Of a DNA stretch of 64,000 bases, positions 54,376-64,000 are shown piece by piece. The stretch's first letter is position 1. Every line of letters begins with the position of its first letter. The stretch covers positions 2,108,001-2,172,000 of the forward strand of contig NC_009445.1 of the NCBI RefSeq assembly GCF_000026145.1, written 5' to 3'. A program made the position numbers and the translations under genes. The DNA comes from Bradyrhizobium sp. ORS 278. GTDB lineage: Bacteria > Pseudomonadota > Alphaproteobacteria > Rhizobiales > Xanthobacteraceae. The notes beneath the pieces were generated by a model. The model made no database searches and was not told the DNA's origin. It saw only the letters and a program-made list of their open reading frames with translations.

Positions 54376-54723
54376 CTACTCAACCACCTGAATGATCCGT
54401 CGCGATCGCGGTTCGACCAGAACAGTTTCGCCGTTCACCACCGTGTAGCGATAAGGTGTCGCACCGAAGCGCTGCGGAACGTCGTAATAGGTAACACCCG
54501 ACTCGGGCAGGACGGTCCCCACAACGACGCGATCAGGGATCACATAGTTGGGAACACGCTCGCGCACGACATATTCGCGGAATTCGGGACGGCGCTCGAC
54601 CGTGATGACAGGCGCGTCCTCCTCGACGACGACGCCGCGTCCCACCGTGTAGGACTGCGCCTGCGCCACTGCCGGGATCACGAGTGCAGCCACCAGGGCG
54701 GCAAGAGTGACTTGGGTTCGCAT
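54376..54723 (-). CDS. DUF1236 domain exported protein
   Basis: A 114/115-residue protein with a signal peptide (TLAALVAALVIPAVAQAQ, cleavage near residue 22) and a single DUF1236 domain. The conserved part is FREYVVRERVPNYVIPDRVV and GTVLPESGVTYYDVP, followed by GATPYRYTVVNGETVLVEP. DUF1236 proteins are periplasmic, common in Bradyrhizobium and of unknown function. The ATG at 54723 follows GGAGTCC and starts the signal peptide; the longer frame is rejected. A good terminator lies just past its end. Confidence 0.88.
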   Translation of the reverse strand: MRTQVTLAALVAALVIPAVAQAQSYTVGRGVVVEEDAPVITVERRPEFREYVVRERVPNYVIPDRVVVGTVLPESGVTYYDVPQRFGATPYRYTVVNGETVLVEPRSRRIIQVVE

Positions 54724-54979
54724 AAGCAGGACTCCTTGACTGTTGATCCGCGGGGACGCTCCCCGAATTTGAGACCGGCGCGCGTGCCGGCACCTGCCTC
54801 CCAATCCCGGTCTCAGGTCATCGTTCCCCTAGGAACTCCGGGCATTTTCGCGGCAGTTCCTGTTTGCGGGGAACCGGAACCCACCCCGCGCGTCTCCTAT
54901 TCCGCCACGATCGGCCGGGATAAAGTCCGCCCCATCGAATCGCCTGTCTGCTCTCTTTCAATCCATTCCGAGTTCGCCG

Positions 54980-55135
54980 ATGCATCTGACCGTTGCCCAC
55001 ATCTCGCCGATCATGTCCGTGATCGCCGGCGTTCTCATCCTGATCATGCCGCGCCTGTTGAACTTCATCATCGCGATCTTCCTGATCCTGAACGGCCTGA
55101 TCGGCATGGGCCTCTTGAAGTGGCTGCATTTCTAG
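54980..55135 (+). CDS. DUF3096 family small membrane protein
   Basis: A 51-residue product, nearly all hydrophobic. HISPIMSVIAGVLILIMPRL forms one membrane segment and LNFIIAIFLILNGLIGMGLL the second, with a PRLLN turn between. This is the DUF3096 pattern. No strong ribosome site is seen. The function of the family is unknown. It lies 104 bases before ppdK on the same strand. Confidence 0.75.
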   Translation: MHLTVAHISPIMSVIAGVLILIMPRLLNFIIAIFLILNGLIGMGLLKWLHF

Positions 55136-55239
55136 TCCCGCCTCCTCCCAAGGTCGGGAACCTCTGTGCTTGCGCCGCAGCGCCCAAAGTGGTGTAAGGC
55201 GCGCGATTTCTCCTCCCCATTTGCGGATCGAACCATCTC

Positions 55240-58191
<2,952 letters not shown>

Positions 58192-58553
58192 TGCTGCTGC
58201 GAACGTTTCGAATTGAGGAGGCCGGCACATGTTGCCGGCCTTTTTCTTTGAGGCGATCGCGCGAGTCGAACTGGCTGACTGTCTCTCGAAGGCGGAAGAA
58301 ACGTCCGCCTTGACCGCTTACAGTTCCATTCACCGCGTTCGTTGACCGGATGTTCACCTCTCTCGTCACGCCGCTGTTTACCACGCAGATCGATCGCGCG
58401 CCGCAGCACAACTTCACCGCTTGCATGTTTCGATCGCGCAACGCGGGTTAACTCCTCGGCAACCTAAACCCGATACGAACATGACAGATCGAATTGCACG
58501 GAAGCACTGTCGTTCGGTCGCGTGAGTAGCGTAGCGTTGCGTTGAGCGTATCG
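58192..58553. other. Intergenic region between ppdK and sleB-like gene
   Basis: About 360 bases. The ppdK terminator occupies the first 60. The rest, slightly AT-richer, is presumably the promoter region of the hydrolase gene. No other gene or repeat is seen. Confidence 0.5.
58220..58249 (+). terminator. Intrinsic terminator of ppdK
   Basis: GGCCGGCA at 58220-58227 pairs with TGCCGGCC at 58233-58240 and is followed by TTTTTCTTT. It lies about 30 bases after the stop codon. Confidence 0.9.
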
Positions 58554-60032
58554 ATGTTAGTTCTGCGTCCAGGTCCGAAGGGCGCGCGTATTGCGTCCTT
58601 CGGCCTCGGTCTCTGCGTCTTCGCTCTGATGCCGACAGAGACCGGGTATCAAGACATCGCTTCACGGCTCGCCCGCCAGCCGGGCGTCGCCGAACGTTGG
58701 CAGAAGCGCGTGTTCTCGGCTGCGGCCTCAGTTCAGGTCGCCACCTATAGTTTCGGACTTCCGATCGGCACCTCGGCGCCGCAGGGCATTCGCCTCGCGA
58801 GCCTGAGCGAGCGCGACCTCGACATCACCGGCAGCACGACGCCGCGCAATCCCGCGCTGCAGGTTCCGCCGCGCTATCGCCCTTCCGATTTTCCGACCGT
58901 CGATCGCACCTTGAAGGGTGATCGCCTCGTGGTCCGTCCCGCCGCGCCACCAGAGCCTCCGACGGAAGCGGCCGAGCCGGTCGACACCGCGCCGAGCGCG
59001 CCCGCTCCCGCCGCCCCCGCCCAGCCCGATTCGAACTCGTCGGTGTTCGGCGCCAAGACCAGCGAAGCGCCCGCGACCATTCTGGTGCCGCCGCGCGCGG
59101 CGCTCGATCCCGAATTGCAGGAGGCGCTGAGCGCGCCGCCGCTGGCGCAGTACGATTCCACGAAGCCCGAGATCCGTCCCTCCGGCGAGCTCAAGCCCGC
59201 GAGCGAGCCGCCGGCCCCCGATGGCGGCGCGGCGCTCGATGGTTTGAACATCAAGACAGCGAATCTCTATTTCGGCGCCACGTCGCTTGGCGGCGTCGCC
59301 GGAACCATGGAGACTTGGCAACCCGGCGAAGCGCCGCTAATCGTGATGCCGGATCCGGACCTCAAGCCGATGACCGTCCTTCTGCCGCCTGCGGAAGATG
59401 TGGCGAAGGCCGGTGACGGCGGCGAGAGCATCGCGCCGAAAGGCGAGGTCAATGCCGATAATCAGCGCGTCCGCACGCCGGCCGAGCGTCTCGGGCTGAC
59501 CGACGAGAAGTCACGCTCCAAGTCCGAGAAGTGCCTCGCGGAGGCGATCTATTTCGAGGCCCGTGGCGAGGCCGTGCGCGGCCAGATGGCGGTGGCGCAG
59601 GTGGTGTTGAACCGCGCGTTCTCCGGCTACTACCCGACCACGGTGTGCGGCGTCGTCTACCAGAATAAATATCGCCACTTCGCCTGCCAGTTCACCTTTG
59701 CCTGCGACAACAATGCCGACGTGATCCGCGAGCCCGACATGTGGGACCGCGCCAAGAAGATTGCCAAGGCGATGCTCGACGGACTGGTCTGGCTGCCCGA
59801 GGTCGGCAAGTCGACGCATTATCACGCCTATTGGGTGCGGCCGTCCTGGGTCGCCGAGATGAAGCGGACGTACAAGTTCGGCGTTCACACCTTCTACCGG
59901 CCCAAGCGCTGGGGCGACGGCAGCGAGGCGCCGAGCTGGGGCACGCCGCAGCAGACCGCGGCCATTTCAGCCGAGCTCGCCGAGGCCGCCAAGAGCGAAG
60001 CCGAGATCAATCCGAACTGGACGCGACGCTAG
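58554..60032 (+). CDS. SleB-type cell wall hydrolase
   Basis: A 492-residue exported protein. A hydrophobic N-terminal segment at about 14-29 is followed by a long Pro/Ala-rich, disordered stretch and then, from about residue 325, a Hydrolase_2/SleB domain: KCLAEAIYFEARGEAVRGQM includes the catalytic glutamate in YFEARGE, and VGKSTHYHAYWVRPSW is the second conserved block. SleB-type enzymes are lytic transglycosylases acting on peptidoglycan. The ATG at 58554 is preferred over a TTG four codons upstream. It converges on the NadB-like gene across a palindromic repeat. Confidence 0.9.
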   Translation: MLVLRPGPKGARIASFGLGLCVFALMPTETGYQDIASRLARQPGVAERWQKRVFSAAASVQVATYSFGLPIGTSAPQGIRLASLSERDLDITGSTTPRNPALQVPPRYRPSDFPTVDRTLKGDRLVVRPAAPPEPPTEAAEPVDTAPSAPAPAAPAQPDSNSSVFGAKTSEAPATILVPPRAALDPELQEALSAPPLAQYDSTKPEIRPSGELKPASEPPAPDGGAALDGLNIKTANLYFGATSLGGVAGTMETWQPGEAPLIVMPDPDLKPMTVLLPPAEDVAKAGDGGESIAPKGEVNADNQRVRTPAERLGLTDEKSRSKSEKCLAEAIYFEARGEAVRGQMAVAQVVLNRAFSGYYPTTVCGVVYQNKYRHFACQFTFACDNNADVIREPDMWDRAKKIAKAMLDGLVWLPEVGKSTHYHAYWVRPSWVAEMKRTYKFGVHTFYRPKRWGDGSEAPSWGTPQQTAAISAELAEAAKSEAEINPNWTRR

Positions 60033-60037
60033 GCCAC

Positions 60038-60173
60038 CGTCATTCCGGGGCAATCGTTCACGCGCCGTGGCGCGTGAGCGATTGAACCCAGAATGCCGAG
60101 CTGGCTGGCGATGCGCGCAAAACAAGCGCGAGGTTCCGGGTTCAAGGCCTGCGGCCTTGCGCTGGAACGACGG
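60038..60173. repeat. Palindromic repeat, family C
   Basis: CGTCATTCCGGGGCAATCG starts the element and GCTGGAACGACGGG ends it; GTTCACGCGCCGTGGCGCGTGAGC is an internal hairpin (arms of 9-10 bases), and GGGTTCAAGGCCTGCGGCC near the right end matches the relative at 31847-31990. Confidence 0.8.
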
Positions 60174-60199
60174 GGTTATGACAGAGAAGATCAGCGGCG

Positions 60200-61825
60200 C
60201 TACGCGCTCAAGGATCGTGGCAGCCGCGTCGTCGGCCGTGCCGCGAGCTCGTCGGCGATTTCGCGCGCAGCGGCGAGCGTGGTCATGGTCCGCTGCGCGA
60301 AGGCCGGATTTTCCGCCGGACAATCGACCCGGCAATGCGCGCCGCGGCTCTCGCGCCGGCTCCAGGCGGCGGTCGCGATCAGGAGCGCTGCGCTCGCCAT
60401 GTTGCGGAGCGCGGGGTCGAGGCTATCGCGCTCGAGCCGGGCGATCGTCGTGACAGCTTCGGCCAGGCCGTCCTCGTCGCGGATCACCCCGACCTGACCG
60501 GTCATGATATCGCGCAGCATCTGCTCGCCCCATGGGGCATCGATCCCGGCTGGCGCCGCGAACTTGACGTCATGCAGGGCAGGACACGGCGCGAAGGTTC
60601 GGCCCGCAATGTCCTCAGCGATCCTGTTGGCGAACACCAGGGCCCCAAGCAGCGCGTTGCCAGCGATGTGATTGGCGCCATCGGTCGCCGTCGCGGCGAC
60701 CTCGCCGGCCGCCCACAGCCCGTCGATCGAGCTGCGGCCGCGCGCATCCACGGCGATGCCTCCCATGTGGAAATGCGCCGCCGGTGCCACCGGAATCGGT
60801 TGCCGGGTCGGATCGAGCCCGGCGGCGACGCAGGCACGGTGCAGCACCGGATAGCGCTCCGCGACATCCTCATCGAGCACGTCGCGCGCATCCAGAAAGG
60901 CGCCGCGCCCGGCCGTGATCTCGGCCATGATGCCGCGCGCAACCGTGTCGCGCGGCGCGAGATCGACCAGCGGATGACGCGGCAGCATGAATCGCTGACC
61001 GCGCCGGTTGATCAGGATCGCGCCGGCGCCGCGCAGGCTCTCGCTGACCACTGGCGCCGGATCCTGTCCCGCCATCGCGGTCGGATGGAATTGCACGAAC
61101 TCCGGATCCGCAACGACAGCGCCGGCGCGCGCGGCGATCGCAAGGCCGATGCCGTTCGCATGAGCAGGGTTGGTGGTCACGGCGAACAGATGGCCGACGC
61201 CGCCGGTGGCGAGCACGATCGTCGGGGCGGCGATCAGCAAGGGCGCCGCGGCAGCATCATCCGCACGACGCAGCCGCAGACCGCGCACGGCGCCATCGTC
61301 GGTCAGCAGCGCGTCAGCGACGTATCCCTCCATCAGCCTGATCGAGGGGCTGGCGCGCACGGCCTTGGCGAGGGCCGCCATGATGACCTGTCCGGTGAAG
61401 TCGCCGCGCACGCTCAGGATGCGCCGCGCGGAATGAACGGCTGCCCGCGACGTCGCCAGTGCGCCCCTGGGGTCGCGATCGAACGTCACGCCGAGGCGCG
61501 CGAGATCCTCGATCCGTGCTGCCGCATCACGCGCGAGCGCGCGCGCCGCATCTTCGTCCACGAGGCCGCAGCCGGCGGCGATCATGTCGGCGGCATGGCT
61601 TTCGGGGCTGTCGCCCGCAGATACCGCCGCGGCGATATCGGCCTGCATCGTCGCGCCGAACGAGTCCTCTGCGAGCGACGTTGCGGAGATCAAGATGACA
61701 GGGCGCGGTGCGAGCTTCAGCGCGCAATACAATCCCGCGACGCCGGCGCCGACGATCACGACGTGACTTGACGTGTCCTGACCTGACGTGTCGCGGCTTG
61801 AGGTTTCGATCTGGTCGCAGTGCAT
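60200..61825 (-). CDS. NadB-like flavoprotein with altered active-site residues
   Basis: A 541-residue flavoprotein of the L-aspartate oxidase/succinate dehydrogenase family. It keeps the FAD motif GAGVAGL at 26-32, EFVQFHPTAM, LAPRDTVARG, PVAPAAHFHMGG and the C-terminal RRESRGAH. It departs from canonical NadB at two sites: the AQGGI motif reads MQADI (60-64), and the GANRLASNSLLE motif reads GANHIAGNALLG, so the catalytic arginine (Arg386 in E. coli) is His386 here. nadA and nadC are not nearby. It may use a different substrate or be impaired. The GTG at 61843 is an alternative start. Confidence 0.8.
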   Translation of the reverse strand: MHCDQIETSSRDTSGQDTSSHVVIVGAGVAGLYCALKLAPRPVILISATSLAEDSFGATMQADIAAAVSAGDSPESHAADMIAAGCGLVDEDAARALARDAAARIEDLARLGVTFDRDPRGALATSRAAVHSARRILSVRGDFTGQVIMAALAKAVRASPSIRLMEGYVADALLTDDGAVRGLRLRRADDAAAAPLLIAAPTIVLATGGVGHLFAVTTNPAHANGIGLAIAARAGAVVADPEFVQFHPTAMAGQDPAPVVSESLRGAGAILINRRGQRFMLPRHPLVDLAPRDTVARGIMAEITAGRGAFLDARDVLDEDVAERYPVLHRACVAAGLDPTRQPIPVAPAAHFHMGGIAVDARGRSSIDGLWAAGEVAATATDGANHIAGNALLGALVFANRIAEDIAGRTFAPCPALHDVKFAAPAGIDAPWGEQMLRDIMTGQVGVIRDEDGLAEAVTTIARLERDSLDPALRNMASAALLIATAAWSRRESRGAHCRVDCPAENPAFAQRTMTTLAAAREIADELAARPTTRLPRSLSA

Positions 61826-62194
61826 CGGCTGTCCAAATTCCACATTCGGTGCACATATGTATCAAGCTACCAGTTAGCTCTTCTTCAGAGACATCCCTCG
61901 TTGTTTAGAGGTGTTTGGCGACAAATCGCGGCTGTTCTGCACGTCGCTCCCGCACAGCGTGAATCCTTGTTTGTCACTCGCGTATAGCGACTGATGCCGT
62001 CGTGGAGCCGCGGCATTCACGAGTTCCATCGACGGAACTCGGCCCGCATGACGTCTGCTCATGATGGGACGCGGCATGGAATTTTTTCATGGCTGAGGTC
62101 CGGTTTTGCGGTTGTTTTGCTCTTGGGTGGTGGATGCAAATGCATTAATCCGTCACGAGCGGCCGGGTGACGCCGCGCTTCGGGGAGGACCAAC
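61826..62194. other. Divergent intergenic region, NadB-like and MFS genes
   Basis: About 370 bases between divergent starts. The sequence ACATATGT at 61853-61860 is a perfect palindrome 28 bases before the NadB-like ATG. An AT-rich patch lies at 62080-62100. Open frames here are not convincing. Confidence 0.4.
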
Positions 62195-63439
62195 ATGTCG
62201 ATACAGGCCGGCGATCTCGGCGCCTCCCGGACACAGACGTGGCGAACGCCGGTGGTCATCATCATCTGCGGCTGTGCGATCGCGCTGCTCAGCTTCGGTC
62301 CGCGCTCCAGCCTCGGCTTCTTCGTGCAGCCGATGAGCCGCGAATTCGCCTGGGGCCGCGACGTGTTCGCGCTCGCGGTCGCCGTGCAGAATCTGCTGTG
62401 GGGCCTCGGCCAGCCGCTCGCCGGCGCGATCGCCGACCGCTTCGGCGTGCTGCGCGTGATCTGCGTCGGCGCGCTGCTCTATGCAAGCGGCCTGTTGATG
62501 ATGCGCTATGCGACCACGCCGTTGCAGCTCGACATCGGCGCCGGCGTGCTGGTCGGCTTCGGCCTCTCAGGCTGCTCGTTCAATCTGATCCTGTCGGCCT
62601 TCAGCAAGCTGCTGCCGCCGGAGCGGCGCGGGCTGGCGCTCGGCGCCGGAACGGCGGCCGGTTCGCTCGGCCAGTTCCTGTTCGCGCCGTTCGGCGTGGC
62701 GCTGATCGATCAGTTCGGCTGGCAGAGCGCGCTGATGGTCTTCGCGACGCTGATGCTGTTCATCGTGCCGCTGTCGCTCGCGGTGGCGACGCCGCCCGCC
62801 GCCGAGGCCAAGCCGACGGACGCCGAGCAGCAGTCGTTCACGACGGCGCTGATGGAGGCGTTCGGCCATCGCTCCTACGTGCTCTTGGTGCTCGGCTTCT
62901 TCACCTGCGGCTTCCAGCTCGCCTTCATCACCGTGCATCTGCCGGCGTTCCTGGTCGATCGCGGCCTGTCGGCGCAGGTCGGCGGCTGGGTGATCGCGGC
63001 GATCGGCCTGTTCAACATCATCGGCTCGCTCAGCGTCGGCTGGCTGCAGAGCCGGCTGCCCAAGCGCTATATCCTCTCCTTCATTTATTTCACCCGCGCG
63101 CTGGCGACGCTCGCTTTCATCTCGTTTCCGGTCACGCCGGCCACGGCGATCGCCTTCGGCGCCGTCTCCGGCCTTGCCTGGCTCTCCACCGTGCCGCCGA
63201 CTTCGTCGCTGGTCGCGATCATGTTCGGCACGCGCTGGCTGGCCACGCTCTACGGCTTCGCCTTCGTCAGCCATCAGGTCGGCGGCTTTCTCGGCGTCTG
63301 GCTCGGCGGCATCGTGTTCGAGCGCTATGGCTCCTACACGCCGATCTGGTGGCTCTCGATCATGTTCGGTGTGCTCTCCGCGCTGATCAACCTGCCAATC
63401 GTCGAGAAGCCGGTGGCACGGGCCGTACCCGCCACCTGA
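62195..63439 (+). CDS. MFS transporter
   Basis: A 414-residue major-facilitator permease with twelve membrane segments. The loop 2-3 signature is [19 protein letters not shown] at about 73-91, and the second half repeats the pattern near [15 protein letters not shown]. The family resembles the oxalate/monocarboxylate-type antiporters (a fold similar to OFA), but the substrate is not clear. A GGGGAGG site lies about eight bases before the ATG. The downstream oxidoreductase gene is 64 bases away and may be cotranscribed. Confidence 0.9.
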   Translation: MSIQAGDLGASRTQTWRTPVVIIICGCAIALLSFGPRSSLGFFVQPMSREFAWGRDVFALAVAVQNLLWGLGQPLAGAIADRFGVLRVICVGALLYASGLLMMRYATTPLQLDIGAGVLVGFGLSGCSFNLILSAFSKLLPPERRGLALGAGTAAGSLGQFLFAPFGVALIDQFGWQSALMVFATLMLFIVPLSLAVATPPAAEAKPTDAEQQSFTTALMEAFGHRSYVLLVLGFFTCGFQLAFITVHLPAFLVDRGLSAQVGGWVIAAIGLFNIIGSLSVGWLQSRLPKRYILSFIYFTRALATLAFISFPVTPATAIAFGAVSGLAWLSTVPPTSSLVAIMFGTRWLATLYGFAFVSHQVGGFLGVWLGGIVFERYGSYTPIWWLSIMFGVLSALINLPIVEKPVARAVPAT

Positions 63440-63503
63440 GTTGCGCCGCCGGGCCGTTTCGCTAAACATGGCCCGAAATCGAACAAGCGCAGGGAGTGCC
63501 GCT

Positions 63504-64000
63504 GTGGGAACGTTCAAGGCGATCCGGATCGACAAGGCCGACAAGGGGACCACGGCTGCTCTGACTGACTTCGACGAAGCCGAGCTGATGGACGGCGACG
63601 TCACCGTCAAGGTCGAGTGGTCCGATCTCAACTACAAGGACGGGCTGGCGCTGACCGGCAAAGCGCCGGTGGTGCGCCGCTTCCCGATGATCGCCGGCAT
63701 CGATTTCGCCGGCACGGTCGAGCAGTCGAGCCATCCGGACTGGAAGCCGGGTGACGCCGTGGTCTGCACGGGCTGGGGCATGGGCGAGACCCATCTCGGC
63801 GCCTACGCCGAGAAGGCGCGGGTCAAAGGCGACTGGCTGGTCGCCCTGCCGCAGGGCCTGTCGGCCCGCGATGCCATGGCGATCGGTACAGCCGGGTTCA
63901 CGGCGATGCTCTCGGTCCTCGCGTTGGAAAAGCACGGTCTGACCCCGGCCAGTGGACCGGTCGTGGTCACCGGCGCCGCCGGCGGCGTCGGCTCGGTGGC
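63504..64000 (+). CDS. AcuI/YhdH-like quinone/acryloyl-CoA reductase, 5' part
   Basis: The window ends inside this gene, so only the first 165 residues are seen. The start is GTG after GGGAG. The sequence fits the medium-chain dehydrogenase/reductase family without zinc: [19 protein letters not shown] and [12 protein letters not shown] are typical of the YhdH/AcuI group, and [14 protein letters not shown] is the NADPH-binding motif. Related enzymes reduce acryloyl-CoA to propionyl-CoA. The C-terminal half lies beyond the window. Confidence 0.9.
   Translation, partial: MGTFKAIRIDKADKGTTAALTDFDEAELMDGDVTVKVEWSDLNYKDGLALTGKAPVVRRFPMIAGIDFAGTVEQSSHPDWKPGDAVVCTGWGMGETHLGAYAEKARVKGDWLVALPQGLSARDAMAIGTAGFTAMLSVLALEKHGLTPASGPVVVTGAAGGVGSV

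Overview
The window reads as ordinary chromosome of a high-GC alphaproteobacterium of the order Hyphomicrobiales, most likely Bradyrhizobium or a close relative. The grounds are a fused anthranilate synthase TrpE(G) behind a trpL leader, CcrM with GANTC sites at its start, paired glyQ and glyS, DUF1236, DUF3096 and SleB-type proteins, a heme oxygenase plus bacteriophytochrome operon, and several families of intergenic palindromes of the kind that fill Bradyrhizobium genomes. No rRNA, tRNA, CRISPR array, prophage or intact insertion sequence was found. The genus call is inference from gene content, not from a database search.

Layout. 0.2-6.3 kb: small secreted or membrane proteins, a dienelactone hydrolase, a patatin-like lipase and a DUF1835 protein. 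6.3-10 kb: a repeat-rich gap, then the trpL leader and attenuator, trpE(G) and apt. 10-21 kb, almost all on the minus strand: two paralogous ParA/MinD-like ATPases, an M48 protease with LemA, an Rsm22-type methyltransferase, the SMC condensin, a Tat-exported DsbA-like protein, a DUF721/DciA protein and a higBA toxin-antitoxin pair. 21-31.8 kb: mutY, a repeat cluster, a glutathione S-transferase, bphO-bphP, a conserved envelope protein, ccrM, a zinc metallopeptidase and moaB.

32-48.8 kb: a MarR-GNAT fusion, a short glycosyltransferase, phosphoketolase, a radical SAM protein with a LexA-like box, RNase HII, a GT39-type membrane protein, a family 4 uracil-DNA glycosylase, ETF-ubiquinone oxidoreductase, a TPR protein, ispE, a polyprenyl diphosphate synthase and a TrmN6-like methyltransferase. 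48.8-64 kb: a 32-residue membrane peptide, an S49 protease, glyQ / double-CDGSH protein / glyS, DUF1236 and DUF3096 proteins, pyruvate phosphate dikinase with a histone-H1-like tail, a SleB cell-wall hydrolase, a divergent NadB-like flavoprotein, an MFS transporter and the 5' part of an acuI/yhdH-like reductase.

Most of the window is housekeeping: genome maintenance (SMC, CcrM, MutY, UDG, RNase HII, DciA), isoprenoid and quinone supply (IspE, polyprenyl synthase, ETF-QO), central carbon (phosphoketolase, PPDK) and envelope proteins. The items most worth a second look are a dispersed 400-bp repeat whose two copies keep a nested stem through compensatory changes, a possibly leaderless trpL attenuator, a NadB-like enzyme with altered active-site residues, a ParA-like ATPase pair in which one member has lost the signature lysine, GANTC and CtrA-like sites at ccrM, and a LexA-like box before the radical SAM gene. 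In addition, every convergent gene junction wider than 100 bp carries a palindromic repeat.
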